This document shows positions 6,586 through 16,095 of a stretch of DNA of 64,000 nt, piece after piece. The translations under genes were made by a program, and so were the position numbers. This DNA is from Brucella anthropi_A. GTDB taxonomy: Bacteria; Pseudomonadota; Alphaproteobacteria; Rhizobiales; Rhizobiaceae. The notes beneath the pieces are model-generated. The model had not been told where the DNA came from. It was given only the letters and a program-made list of their open reading frames with translations, and did not search any database. Every line of letters starts with the position of its first letter. The stretch's first letter is position 1. The stretch lies in contig NZ_LQBD01000001.1 in assembly GCF_046630315.1 (NCBI RefSeq), positions 124,001-188,000 on the forward strand. The letters run 5' to 3'.

Positions 6586-9324
6586 ATGCAACATGTCGCA
6601 GGGGAAAACCCCAGGGCGCAGACGACGGCGCTAGCGATGAGTACGACCGCGTTTACAGTCTGTTTTGCGGTCTGGACCATCTTTGCAATCATCGGCATTG
6701 AAATTCGATCCGAGCTTGGCCTGACTGAGACACAGTTCGGCCTGCTTGCGGGTACGCCGATCCTGACCGGCTCCCTGATCCGGGTGATCCTCGGCATATG
6801 GGCGGACCGCTATGGCGGGCGCGTGATCTTCACGTTTACCATGCTGATTTCCGCCGTCGCAACTTTCCTTCTGACCTATGCAATGACCTATCCGCAAATG
6901 CTTCTCGCCGCCCTTGGCGTCGGCATTGCGGGCGGGTCGTTTTCGGTCGGTGTGGCCTATGTGTCGCGCTGGTATCCGCCTGAAAAGCAGGGCGTCGCGC
7001 TCGGCATTTTCGGCGCGGGCAATGTCGGCTCGGCAGTCACCAAGTTCTTCGCCCCGCTTATCATGGTCGCCTTCGGCTGGCATGCGGTGGCGGAAATCTG
7101 GGCGGCTGCGCTGGTTGTCATGGCGATCGTCTTCTATTTCACCACGAGCGACGATCCTGTTCTGGTCGAGCGTCGCCGCACGGGCGAAAAGCCCACCAGC
7201 ACGCTGATGGAGCTGGAACCGCTCAAGAACATTCAGGTCTGGCGTTTCTCGCTTTATTATTTCTTCGTGTTCGGCGCCTTCGTGGCGCTGGCGCTGTGGC
7301 TGCCGCAATATCTGATCCATGTCTATGGCGTCGATATTCGCGTTGCAGGCATTATCGCAGCCTTCTTCTCGGTTCCGGCCAGCCTTTTCCGCGCCTATGG
7401 CGGACATCTTTCGGATGTCTACGGCGCGCGCAGGGTCATGTACTGGACCTTCATGGTTTCGCTGGTTGCGACCTTCATCCTGTCCTACCCGCCGACCGAC
7501 TATGTCATCCAGACAAATGACGGCTCCATCAGCTTCCATGCTGAAATGGGCATGGTCGGCTTCACGGTCACGGTCTTCATCCTCGGCTTCTTCATGGCGC
7601 TGGGCAAGGCTGCCGTCTTCAAGCACATCCCGGTCTATTATCCCGGCAATGTCGGCTCCGTCGGCGGTCTGGTCGGCATGATCGGCGGTCTTGGCGGCTT
7701 CATCCTGCCGATCCTGTTCGGCGTGCTTCTGGACCAGACCGGCCTGTGGACGAGCTGCTTCATGCTGCTCTTCGTCATCGTGGTCGTCTCCTTCATCTGG
7801 ATGCATGTCTCCATCCGCCAGATGGAGCGCGCCGCGCAGGGCAAGGCCACGGAAGAGCTTCCGGCCTTCGCCGAATTGCAGGGCCTGAAGAAGGCCGAAG
7901 TCAAGCCTGCAAAGGGCGATTCCGTCCTCACCGACTGGCGCCCGGACGATCCGGCCTTCTGGGAACAGAAGGGCAGAAAGATCGCCAAGCGCAACCTGTG
8001 GCTCTCCATCCCGGCGCTGCTCCTTTCCTTCGCCATCTGGCAGGTCTGGTCCGTCGTCGTGGCGAAGCTGCCGCTGGTCGGCTATCAGTTCACCACCGAC
8101 CAGCTCTTCTGGCTGGCGGCACTTCCCGGCATTTCGGGCGCAACCCTGCGTATCTTCTATTCCTTCATGGTGCCGATCTTCGGCGGCCGCCTGTGGACGA
8201 CGCTCACCACCTGGTCGCTGGTCATTCCGGCCATCGGCATCGGTTACGCGGTCCAGAACCCGGATACGCCTTACTTCATCTTCCTGGCTCTGGCGCTCTT
8301 CTGCGGCTTTGGCGGCGGCAACTTCGCCTCCTCCATGTCCAACATTTCCTTCTTCTTCCCCAAGCATGAGAAGGGCAATGCGGCAGCGCTGAATGCGGGC
8401 CTCGGCAATCTCGGCGTCAGCGTCGTGCAGTTCGTCGTCCCGCTGGTCATCACCGCAGGCATTTTCGGCAAGCTTGGCGGCGATCCTTCCATGGTCGCGA
8501 CCGCAGCAGGCGAAGCCCCGCTCTGGCTCCAGAATGCCGGCTTCATCTTCGTGCCGTTCATCGTCGTCACGGCTTTCGCCAACTGGTTCGGCATGAACGA
8601 CATTGCTTCGGCCAAGGCTTCCTTCGCCGATCAGGCCGTCATCTTCCGCCGCAGGCACAACTGGATCATGTGCTGGCTCTATACCGGCACGTTCGGTTCG
8701 TTCATCGGCTATTCGGCAGGCTTCCCGCTGCTCACCAACATCCTGTTCCCCGAGGTCAATGCGCTGCAATTCGCCTTCCTCGGACCTTTGGTCGGTGCGC
8801 TGTCGCGGTCGGGCTCCGGCTGGCTGGCGGACAAATATGGCGGCGGCCGCGTCACCATCTGGGCCTTCATCCTGATGATGGTCGGCGTCAGCGGCGTGCT
8901 GTACTTCGTCGGCGTCAAGGATCAGCCGAATGCCTTCTGGGGCTTCTTCGCCTCCTTCATCCTGCTGTTCTTCGCCACCGGCATCGGCAATGCCTCCACC
9001 TTCCAGATGATCCCCGCGATCATGTCGAAGGACATGAACCGGCTCATGCCGAAGGCCACGGCGGAAGAACGCCGCCGCCAGGCGGAAAAGGAATCCGCTG
9101 CCATCACCGGCTTCACCTCGGCCATCGCTGCCTTCGGCGCCTTCTTCATCCCCAAGGGATACGGCACCTCGATCAGCCTGACCGGAGGACCGGAAGCGGC
9201 ACTGTGGGCATTCCTGATCTTCTACGTGACATGCCTCGTCATCACCTGGGGCGTCTATACCCGAAAAGGCGGACTGCTCTACGACGTCGAGCATCGCCGC
9301 AAGCCGGCCGCAGCCGCTGCTTGA
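6586..9324 (+). CDS. narK: Fused nitrate/nitrite transporter NarK (two MFS modules)
   Basis: A 912-residue inner-membrane protein, about twice normal NarK length. Two 12-helix MFS halves (roughly 15-430 and 480-905) are joined by a charged linker. The second half has the NarK-type Gly-rich stretches (for example FGGGNFASSMSNISFFF). Such fusions are known in Paracoccus-type denitrifiers, where the first half behaves as a NarK1 nitrate/proton symporter and the second as a NarK2 nitrate/nitrite exchanger. A GGAG motif precedes the ATG and an FNR box lies upstream. narG starts 23 nt after the stop, so it heads the nar operon and supplies nitrate to cytoplasm-facing NarGHI. Confidence 0.93.
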   Translation: MQHVAGENPRAQTTALAMSTTAFTVCFAVWTIFAIIGIEIRSELGLTETQFGLLAGTPILTGSLIRVILGIWADRYGGRVIFTFTMLISAVATFLLTYAMTYPQMLLAALGVGIAGGSFSVGVAYVSRWYPPEKQGVALGIFGAGNVGSAVTKFFAPLIMVAFGWHAVAEIWAAALVVMAIVFYFTTSDDPVLVERRRTGEKPTSTLMELEPLKNIQVWRFSLYYFFVFGAFVALALWLPQYLIHVYGVDIRVAGIIAAFFSVPASLFRAYGGHLSDVYGARRVMYWTFMVSLVATFILSYPPTDYVIQTNDGSISFHAEMGMVGFTVTVFILGFFMALGKAAVFKHIPVYYPGNVGSVGGLVGMIGGLGGFILPILFGVLLDQTGLWTSCFMLLFVIVVVSFIWMHVSIRQMERAAQGKATEELPAFAELQGLKKAEVKPAKGDSVLTDWRPDDPAFWEQKGRKIAKRNLWLSIPALLLSFAIWQVWSVVVAKLPLVGYQFTTDQLFWLAALPGISGATLRIFYSFMVPIFGGRLWTTLTTWSLVIPAIGIGYAVQNPDTPYFIFLALALFCGFGGGNFASSMSNISFFFPKHEKGNAAALNAGLGNLGVSVVQFVVPLVITAGIFGKLGGDPSMVATAAGEAPLWLQNAGFIFVPFIVVTAFANWFGMNDIASAKASFADQAVIFRRRHNWIMCWLYTGTFGSFIGYSAGFPLLTNILFPEVNALQFAFLGPLVGALSRSGSGWLADKYGGGRVTIWAFILMMVGVSGVLYFVGVKDQPNAFWGFFASFILLFFATGIGNASTFQMIPAIMSKDMNRLMPKATAEERRRQAEKESAAITGFTSAIAAFGAFFIPKGYGTSISLTGGPEAALWAFLIFYVTCLVITWGVYTRKGGLLYDVEHRRKPAAAAA

Positions 9325-9347
9325 AGACAATTTGAGAGGATATAATC

Positions 9348-12300
9348 ATGAGTCTACTCCTCGATCGCCTGAACTTCCTCGCCCGCAGGAATGTCGGCAC
9401 CTTCTCGGAAGGCCATGGCGTCACCACCAATGAAAACCGCGACTGGGAAGACGCCTATCGCAAGCGCTGGCAGCACGACAAGATCGTGCGCTCCACCCAT
9501 GGTGTGAACTGCACCGGCTCCTGCTCGTGGAAGATCTACGTCAAGGGCGGCATCATCACCTGGGAAACCCAGCAGACCGACTATCCGCGCACCCGCGCGG
9601 ACCTGCCCAACCACGAACCGCGCGGCTGTCCGCGCGGGGCGAGCTACAGCTGGTACATCTATTCGGCCAACCGGGTGAAATATCCGCTGATCCGCTCGCG
9701 CCTCCTGAAACTGTGGCGCAAGGAACGCGCGGTGAAAACGCCGGTGGCCGCATGGGCCGCCATCCAGCAGGACCCGGCCAAGCGCTCCGACTATATGAAG
9801 GTGCGCGGCCTCGGCGGTTTCGTGCGCGCGACATGGGATGAGGTCAACGAGATCATCGCCGCCGCCAATGCCTATACGACCAAGACCTACGGCCCGGACC
9901 GCGTGGTCGGCTTCTCGCCGATCCCGGCCATGTCGATGGTTTCCTATGCGGCGGGCTCGCGTTACCTGTCGCTGCTCGGCGGCGTCTGCATGTCCTTCTA
10001 CGACTGGTATTGCGACCTTCCGCCTGCCTCGCCCATGACCTGGGGCGAGCAGACCGACGTGCCGGAATCGGCGGACTGGTACAATGCCGGTTTCCTGATG
10101 CTGTGGGGCTCCAACGTTCCGCAGACCCGCACGCCCGACGCGCATTTCTATACCGAAGCCCGCTACAAGGGCGCCAAGTCGGTCGTCGTCTGCCCCGACT
10201 ATTCGGAAGCCGCCAAGTTCTCCGATCTCTGGCTGCACCCGAAGCAGGGCACCGATGCCGCCCTTGCCATGGCTTTCGGCCATGTCATGCTGCGCGAATA
10301 TCACCTCGACCGGCAGGTTCCCTATTTCGAGGATTATTGCCGCAAATATACCGACTTCCCGATGCTGGTCATGCTCACGAAGAAGGACGGCCGCTATGTG
10401 CCGGGCCGCTTCCTGCGCGCGTCCGATTTTGCCGACAATCTCAGCGAAGGCAACAATCCGGACTGGAAGACGGTCGCCTTCGACACCAAATCCGGCGCCT
10501 ATGTCGCCCCGCAGGGCTCCATCGGCTTCCGCTGGGGCGATGAAGGCAAGTGGAACCTGGAAGAAAAGGACGGCAAGGGCAAGGATGTGGAACTTGCCAA
10601 GAGCTTCATCGGCAAGGACGCGCATGACGCCGTCGCCGATGTGGCCTTCCCCTATTTCGGCAATCTCGAACATGAACATTTCGAGGGCACCGACCACGAC
10701 AGCGTTCTCGTGCGCAAGGTTCCGGCCCGCACGCTGAAGCTGAAGGAAGGCGACGTGATGGTCGCCACCGTCTTCGACCTGTTCGCGGCCAATTACGGCC
10801 TCGACCGCGGCCTTGGCGACGAAAACTGCGCCAAGAGCTATGATGACGGCCTGCCCTATACCCCGGCATGGGCCGAAAAGATCACCGGCGTTCCGCGCGC
10901 CCAGATCATTGCCGTTGCCCGTGAATTTGCGACCAATGCCGAAAAGACCAATGGCCGTTCCATGGTCATTCTCGGCGCCGGTCTCAACCACTGGTACCAC
11001 ATGGACATGAACTATCGCGGCATCATCAACATGCTGGTGATGTGCGGTTGCGTGGGGCAGTCCGGCGGCGGCTGGAGCCATTATGTGGGGCAGGAAAAGC
11101 TGCGCCCGCAGACCGGCTGGACGGCGCTTGCATTCGCGCTCGACTGGACCCGCCCGCCGCGCCACATGAACTCGACATCCTTCTTCTATGCGCATACCGA
11201 CCAGTGGCGCTACGAGACCGTCAAGGTGCAGGACATCCTGTCGCCGACCGCGCCGGAAGGCAATTGGGACGGCACGATGATCGATTACAACATCCGCGCC
11301 GAACGCATGGGCTGGCTACCATCCGCGCCGCAGCTTCAGGTGAACCCGCTGGAAGTCGCAAGACAGGCGGCTGAATCGGGCAAGGAGGCGAAGGACTTCG
11401 TCGCCGGCGCCCTGAAGAGCGGCACGCTCACCATGTCCTGCGAGGACCCGGACCATGAGGCCAACTGGCCGCGCAACATGTTCGTCTGGCGGTCCAACCT
11501 GCTCGGTTCTTCCGGCAAGGGCCATGAATATTTCCTGAAGCACCTGCTCGGCACGTCGAACGGCCTGCTTGGCAAGGATCTCGGCCAGGAAGGCGCACAG
11601 GAAAGCCGCGAGGCCGTGTGGCACGATCATGCGCCGGAAGGAAAGCTCGACCTTCTGGTCACGCTCGACTTCCGCATGTCGACAACTTGCGTCTATTCCG
11701 ACATCGTTCTGCCGACCGCGACCTGGTATGAGAAGAACGATCTCAACACGTCCGACATGCATCCCTTCATCCATCCGCTGTCGAGCGCAGCCGATCCGGC
11801 ATGGGAAGCACGCAGCGACTGGGAAATCTTCAAGGGCATCGCCAGGACGTTCTCCGAGGTCGCGCCGGAAGTGCTGGGCGTGGAAAAGGACGTCGTTCTC
11901 GTGCCCACCCTGCACGACACGGCGGGCGAACTGGCGCAGCCCAAGGACGTGCTGGACTGGAAGCGCGGCGAGGTCGAGCCGATCCCCGGCAAGACCATGC
12001 CGTCGGTCGTCGTCGTCGAGCGCGACTATCCCAACCTCTACAAGCGCTACACCTCCGTCGGCCCGCTTCTCGACAAGCTCGGCAATGGCGGCAAGGGCAT
12101 TTCGTGGAACACAGAGCACGAGGTCGATCTGCTGGCCAAGCTCAACGGCAAGGTTGAAGAACCGGGCGCGAGCAAAGGCCGTCCGCGCATCGATACCGAT
12201 ATCGACGCCACGGAAGTCATCCTGTCGCTGGCGCCGGAAACCAACGGTGAAGTGGCGGTGAAGGCCTGGGCGGCGCTGTCCAAATTCACGGGCCGCGACC

Positions 12301-13112
12301 ACACCCATCTCGCCATTCCGAAGGAAGACGAGAAGATCCGTTACCGCGATATCGTCGCGCAGCCGCGCAAGATCATCTCCTCGCCGACCTGGTCGGGTCT
12401 GGAATCGGAAAGCGTGTGCTACAATGCCGGCTATACCAATGTGCACGAACTGATCCCGTGGCGCACGCTGACCGGCCGTCAGCAGCTCTATCAGGATCAC
12501 CTGTGGATGCGGGCATTCGGCGAGGGCTTCTGCGTCTATCGTCCTCCGATCGACACCAAGACCGTCGACGCGGCCATTCGCGCCAAGACGGACGGACAGC
12601 CGCATCTGGTGCTGAACTTCATCACTCCGCACCAGAAGTGGGGCATCCACTCCACCTATTCGGACAACCTGCTGATGCTCACCCTCAATCGCGGCGGGCC
12701 GGTCGTCTGGATCGCGGAGCCGGATGCGGCCAGGGCCGGCATCGCCGACAATGACTGGGTGGAGGTCTACAACTCCAACGGCGCCATTGTGGCCCGTGCC
12801 GTGGTTTCGCAGCGCATGAGGGACGGAACGATCTTCATGTACCACGCGCAGGAGAAGATCGTGAACACGCCGGGATCGCCCCTCACCGGGCAGCGCGGCG
12901 GCATTCACAACTCCGTCACCCGCGTCATCACCAAGCCTACACACATGATCGGCGGCTACGCCCATCAGGCTTACGGCTTCAACTATTACGGGACCGTCGG
13001 CGCCAACCGCGACGAATTCGTGGTCGTGCGCAAGCTGGACAAGGTGGACTGGATGGAAGGTCCGCTCGAAGAAGGCAACAAGTCGTCCCAGGTCAAGGAG
13101 GCAGCAGAATGA
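9348..13112 (+). CDS. narG: Respiratory nitrate reductase alpha subunit
   Basis: The molybdenum bis-MGD subunit of membrane-bound nitrate reductase, 1254 residues, normal length. The FS0 [4Fe-4S] ligands are visible: His and two Cys in HGVNCTGSC (near 50) and a later Cys in RGCPRGAS (near 95). The Asp thought to bind Mo is in WYCDLPPASP (near 222). It reduces nitrate to nitrite on the cytoplasmic side using quinol electrons from NarI and NarH. There is no Tat signal, as expected for NarG. Its last bases overlap narH (ATGA). Confidence 0.97.
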   Translation: MSLLLDRLNFLARRNVGTFSEGHGVTTNENRDWEDAYRKRWQHDKIVRSTHGVNCTGSCSWKIYVKGGIITWETQQTDYPRTRADLPNHEPRGCPRGASYSWYIYSANRVKYPLIRSRLLKLWRKERAVKTPVAAWAAIQQDPAKRSDYMKVRGLGGFVRATWDEVNEIIAAANAYTTKTYGPDRVVGFSPIPAMSMVSYAAGSRYLSLLGGVCMSFYDWYCDLPPASPMTWGEQTDVPESADWYNAGFLMLWGSNVPQTRTPDAHFYTEARYKGAKSVVVCPDYSEAAKFSDLWLHPKQGTDAALAMAFGHVMLREYHLDRQVPYFEDYCRKYTDFPMLVMLTKKDGRYVPGRFLRASDFADNLSEGNNPDWKTVAFDTKSGAYVAPQGSIGFRWGDEGKWNLEEKDGKGKDVELAKSFIGKDAHDAVADVAFPYFGNLEHEHFEGTDHDSVLVRKVPARTLKLKEGDVMVATVFDLFAANYGLDRGLGDENCAKSYDDGLPYTPAWAEKITGVPRAQIIAVAREFATNAEKTNGRSMVILGAGLNHWYHMDMNYRGIINMLVMCGCVGQSGGGWSHYVGQEKLRPQTGWTALAFALDWTRPPRHMNSTSFFYAHTDQWRYETVKVQDILSPTAPEGNWDGTMIDYNIRAERMGWLPSAPQLQVNPLEVARQAAESGKEAKDFVAGALKSGTLTMSCEDPDHEANWPRNMFVWRSNLLGSSGKGHEYFLKHLLGTSNGLLGKDLGQEGAQESREAVWHDHAPEGKLDLLVTLDFRMSTTCVYSDIVLPTATWYEKNDLNTSDMHPFIHPLSSAADPAWEARSDWEIFKGIARTFSEVAPEVLGVEKDVVLVPTLHDTAGELAQPKDVLDWKRGEVEPIPGKTMPSVVVVERDYPNLYKRYTSVGPLLDKLGNGGKGISWNTEHEVDLLAKLNGKVEEPGASKGRPRIDTDIDATEVILSLAPETNGEVAVKAWAALSKFTGRDHTHLAIPKEDEKIRYRDIVAQPRKIISSPTWSGLESESVCYNAGYTNVHELIPWRTLTGRQQLYQDHLWMRAFGEGFCVYRPPIDTKTVDAAIRAKTDGQPHLVLNFITPHQKWGIHSTYSDNLLMLTLNRGGPVVWIAEPDAARAGIADNDWVEVYNSNGAIVARAVVSQRMRDGTIFMYHAQEKIVNTPGSPLTGQRGGIHNSVTRVITKPTHMIGGYAHQAYGFNYYGTVGANRDEFVVVRKLDKVDWMEGPLEEGNKSSQVKEAAE

Positions 13113-14647
13113 AAATTCGCGCTCAAATCGGAATGGTGCTGAATCTCGACAAGTGTATCGGCTGCCACACCTGCTCCATCACGTGCAAGAACGTCTGGAC
13201 CAATCGTGAGGGCGTCGAATACGCCTGGTTCAACAATGTCGAGACCAAGCCCGGCATCGGTTTTCCCAAGGAATGGGAAAACCAGAAGAAGTGGAATGGC
13301 GGCTGGGTCCGCAAGCGGAACGGCAAGATCGAGCCGAAGATGGGCGCGAAATGGCGCATCCTCGCCAAGATTTTCGCCAATCCCGACCTGCCGGAAATCG
13401 ACGATTACTACGAACCGTTCGACTTCGATTACGGTCATCTCCAGACGGCTGGCGAAAGCCGCACCATGCCGACCGCCCGTCCGCGCTCGCTGATCTCCGG
13501 CGAGCGGATGGAGAAGATCGAATGGGGCCCGAACTGGGAAGAAATTCTCGGCGGCGAATTCGCCAAGCGCTCGAAGGACTACAATTTCGAGGGCGTGGAG
13601 AAGGAAATCTACGGCCAGTTCGAAAACACCTTCATGATGTATCTGCCGCGCCTTTGCGAGCACTGCCTCAACCCGACCTGCGTTGCGGCCTGCCCGTCGG
13701 GCGCGATCTACAAGCGCGAGGATGACGGCATCGTCCTCATCGATCAGGAAAAATGCCGCGGCTGGCGCATGTGCGTCTCCGGCTGCCCCTACAAGAAGAT
13801 TTACTACAACTGGAGCTCCGGCAAGTCCGAGAAGTGCATCTTCTGCTATCCGCGCATCGAAAGCGGCCAGCCGACCGTCTGCTCGGAAACCTGCGTGGGC
13901 CGCATCCGCTATCTGGGTGTGATGCTCTATGATGCCGACCGCATTTCGGAAGCCGCTTCCACGGCCAACGAACAGGATCTCTATCAGGAACAGCTCAACA
14001 TCTTCCTCGATCCGAACGATCCTGCCGTCATCGAGCAGGCCCGCAAGGACGGCGTGCCGGACGCATGGCTGGAAGCAGCCAAGCATTCGCCGGTCTACAA
14101 GATGGCCATGGACTGGAAGATCGCCTTCCCGCTCCATCCGGAATACCGCACCCTGCCGATGGTCTGGTATGTGCCGCCGCTCTCGCCGCTGCAATCGGCC
14201 GCGCAGGCCGGCAAGCTCGGCATGGACGGCCCGCTGCCCGATGTGCGCTCCATGCGCATTCCGGTCCGCTACCTTGCCAATCTCCTGACCGCCGGCAAGG
14301 AAGAGCCGGTCATTTCCGCGCTGGAACGCATGCTCGCCATGCGCGCCTATATGCGCACCAAGACCATCGACGGCGTCATCGACGAGGCGATTGCCGACCG
14401 CGTCGGCATGAGCGCGGCGATGATCGAGGAAATGTACCACATCATGGCGATTGCCAATTATGAAGACCGCTTCGTCATCCCGACGTCGCACCGCGAGATC
14501 ACCGAGGACGCCTATGACGTTCGCGGCTCCTGCGGCTTCACCTTCGGCAATGGCTGCTCCGGCGGCACCTCCACGGAAGACCTGTTCGGCGCCAAGCGCC
14601 AGAAGGTCGTGCAGACCCCGACGGATATCTTCAGGGAGCAGGTCTGA
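13109..14647 (+). CDS. narH: Respiratory nitrate reductase beta subunit
   Basis: The Fe-S electron-transfer subunit, 512 residues. Cys clusters are CIGCHTCSITC near the N-terminus, CEHCLNPTCVAAC, CRGWRMCVSGC and CIFC with CSETC. In the CRGW motif a Trp replaces a Cys, the hallmark of the NarH [3Fe-4S] cluster. The other sites hold three [4Fe-4S] clusters. It relays electrons from NarI haem to NarG. The start overlaps narG by 4 nt, and the stop overlaps the narJ start by 1 nt, so the three are translationally coupled. Confidence 0.97.
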   Translation: MKIRAQIGMVLNLDKCIGCHTCSITCKNVWTNREGVEYAWFNNVETKPGIGFPKEWENQKKWNGGWVRKRNGKIEPKMGAKWRILAKIFANPDLPEIDDYYEPFDFDYGHLQTAGESRTMPTARPRSLISGERMEKIEWGPNWEEILGGEFAKRSKDYNFEGVEKEIYGQFENTFMMYLPRLCEHCLNPTCVAACPSGAIYKREDDGIVLIDQEKCRGWRMCVSGCPYKKIYYNWSSGKSEKCIFCYPRIESGQPTVCSETCVGRIRYLGVMLYDADRISEAASTANEQDLYQEQLNIFLDPNDPAVIEQARKDGVPDAWLEAAKHSPVYKMAMDWKIAFPLHPEYRTLPMVWYVPPLSPLQSAAQAGKLGMDGPLPDVRSMRIPVRYLANLLTAGKEEPVISALERMLAMRAYMRTKTIDGVIDEAIADRVGMSAAMIEEMYHIMAIANYEDRFVIPTSHREITEDAYDVRGSCGFTFGNGCSGGTSTEDLFGAKRQKVVQTPTDIFREQV

Positions 14648-15354
14648 TGAACAAGACCCTGAAAATCGTCTCGCTGCTTCTCTCCTACCCCTCGCCGGAA
14701 TTGCAGGCGGGGCGGGCGGAGCTGAAAGCCGCGCTCGAGGGGGAGAAAAATCTCTCCCCCGGCGTGCGCAGGCTCCTCGACAAGCTGGTCGATTACATCT
14801 GCGAGGCCGATCTCTACGAGGCGCAGGAACGTTATGTGCATCTGTTCGACCGCACGCGTTCGCTCTCGCTGCACCTCTTCGAGCATGTCCATGGCGAAAG
14901 CCGCGACCGCGGGCAGGCCATGGTCGATCTCGGCCAGATGTATGAGGATAACGGCTTCGATATCGACGCCAAGGAACTGCCGGACTATCTGCCGCTGTTC
15001 CTCGAATTCCTCTCCACGCGCTCGCCCGAGGAAATCCACGATCTTCTGAGCCAGACCGGGCATATCACGACCGCCATCGGCGAACGCCTGCGCAAGCGCC
15101 AGTCGCCTTATGCGGGCGCCTTTGCCGCGCTGCTTCATCTTGCCAATGCCAAGCCGGACGAGAAACTCGTCGGAGAGCTGCTTCGGCAGGAAGAGGACGA
15201 CCCGGACGATCTCGCAGCGCTTGACCGCATCTGGGAAGAGGAAGCCGTGACCTTCGGCACCAATGCGGGCGAAAACGCCTGCGGGCCGGATCGGCTGCGC
15301 ATGCAGATGCGCGCCGCGCACCGCAAGCCCGCCTCGCCATCCACACAAATCTAG
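14647..15354 (+). CDS. narJ: Nitrate reductase assembly chaperone NarJ
   Basis: A 235-residue all-helical TorD-like chaperone that holds apo-NarG during Mo-cofactor insertion and is not part of the final enzyme. The family signature is seen in YEAQERYVHLFDRTRSLSLH and the following HVHGESRDRGQAM segment (about 58-88). The C-terminal tail is charged and probably disordered. It lies in the standard order between narH and narI, coupled to narH. Confidence 0.95.
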   Translation: MNKTLKIVSLLLSYPSPELQAGRAELKAALEGEKNLSPGVRRLLDKLVDYICEADLYEAQERYVHLFDRTRSLSLHLFEHVHGESRDRGQAMVDLGQMYEDNGFDIDAKELPDYLPLFLEFLSTRSPEEIHDLLSQTGHITTAIGERLRKRQSPYAGAFAALLHLANAKPDEKLVGELLRQEEDDPDDLAALDRIWEEEAVTFGTNAGENACGPDRLRMQMRAAHRKPASPSTQI

Positions 15355-15364
15355 GAGACGGAAG

Positions 15365-16090
15365 ATGGCCAGCTATATCAACACGCTTCTGTTCGGCATC
15401 TATCCCTATATCGCGCTGAGTGTCCTCGCGCTCGGCTCGATCTTCCGCTATGACCGCGAACCCTATACCTGGCGTTCCGGCTCCAGCCAGCTTCTGCGCC
15501 GCAGGCAGCTGATGTGGGGCTCGGTCCTGTTCCATGTCGGCGTTCTCTTCATCTTCGTCGGCCATTTCGTGGGCCTTCTGACCCCGATCTGGATTTTCGA
15601 CACGCTTGGCATCAGCCATGAGGCAAAGCAGATCCTCGCCGTCGTTGCGGGCGGCATTGCCGGCCTGATGGCGATCATCGGCGCCAGCATGTTGGCGCAT
15701 CGCCGCCTGTTCGATCCGCGCGTGCGCGCTTCCTCGCGCCCGACAGACACGCTCATCATCCTGCTTTTGTGGGTGCAGCTCCTGCTTGGCCTGGCATCGA
15801 TCCCGATCTCGCTCCAGCATCTCGACGGCGGCGAAATGGTCAAGTTCATGAACTGGGCGCAGGGCATCTTCACCTTCAATCCGGCCGCTGCCAGCTATGT
15901 CGCGGATGCGTCCATCGTGTTCAAGATGCACATCTTCCTCGGGCTCACGATCTTCCTCCTGTTCCCGTTCACCCGTCTTGTGCACATGCTGAGCGCGCCG
16001 GTGCGCTATATCTGGCGTCCGGGCTATCAGGTGGTGCGTGAGCGCAACCACACCGCAGCCCCCTCGCATCTGCGCGTTCCTGCGGAGTAA
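15365..16090 (+). CDS. narI: Respiratory nitrate reductase gamma subunit (cytochrome b)
   Basis: A 241-residue integral membrane subunit with five predicted helices. His residues in the membrane segments (for example FHVGVLFIFVGHFVG and the C-terminal FTRLVHMLSAPVRY) provide the two b-haem ligands. It oxidises quinol on the periplasmic side and passes electrons to NarH. The chosen ATG is preceded by a GGAG-like motif overlapping the narJ end, and the sequence then matches the usual NarI start. An upstream in-frame start would read through narJ. Confidence 0.95.
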   Translation: MASYINTLLFGIYPYIALSVLALGSIFRYDREPYTWRSGSSQLLRRRQLMWGSVLFHVGVLFIFVGHFVGLLTPIWIFDTLGISHEAKQILAVVAGGIAGLMAIIGASMLAHRRLFDPRVRASSRPTDTLIILLLWVQLLLGLASIPISLQHLDGGEMVKFMNWAQGIFTFNPAAASYVADASIVFKMHIFLGLTIFLLFPFTRLVHMLSAPVRYIWRPGYQVVRERNHTAAPSHLRVPAE

Positions 16091-16095
16091 GGCTC

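Noticed and set aside
6631..9330. Minus-strand reading frame of about 900 codons opposite narK
   Set aside because: It spans almost the whole narK gene in antisense. The predicted protein is an unstructured charged sequence rich in Asp, His and Arg. narK itself has clear membrane segments and a ribosome site.
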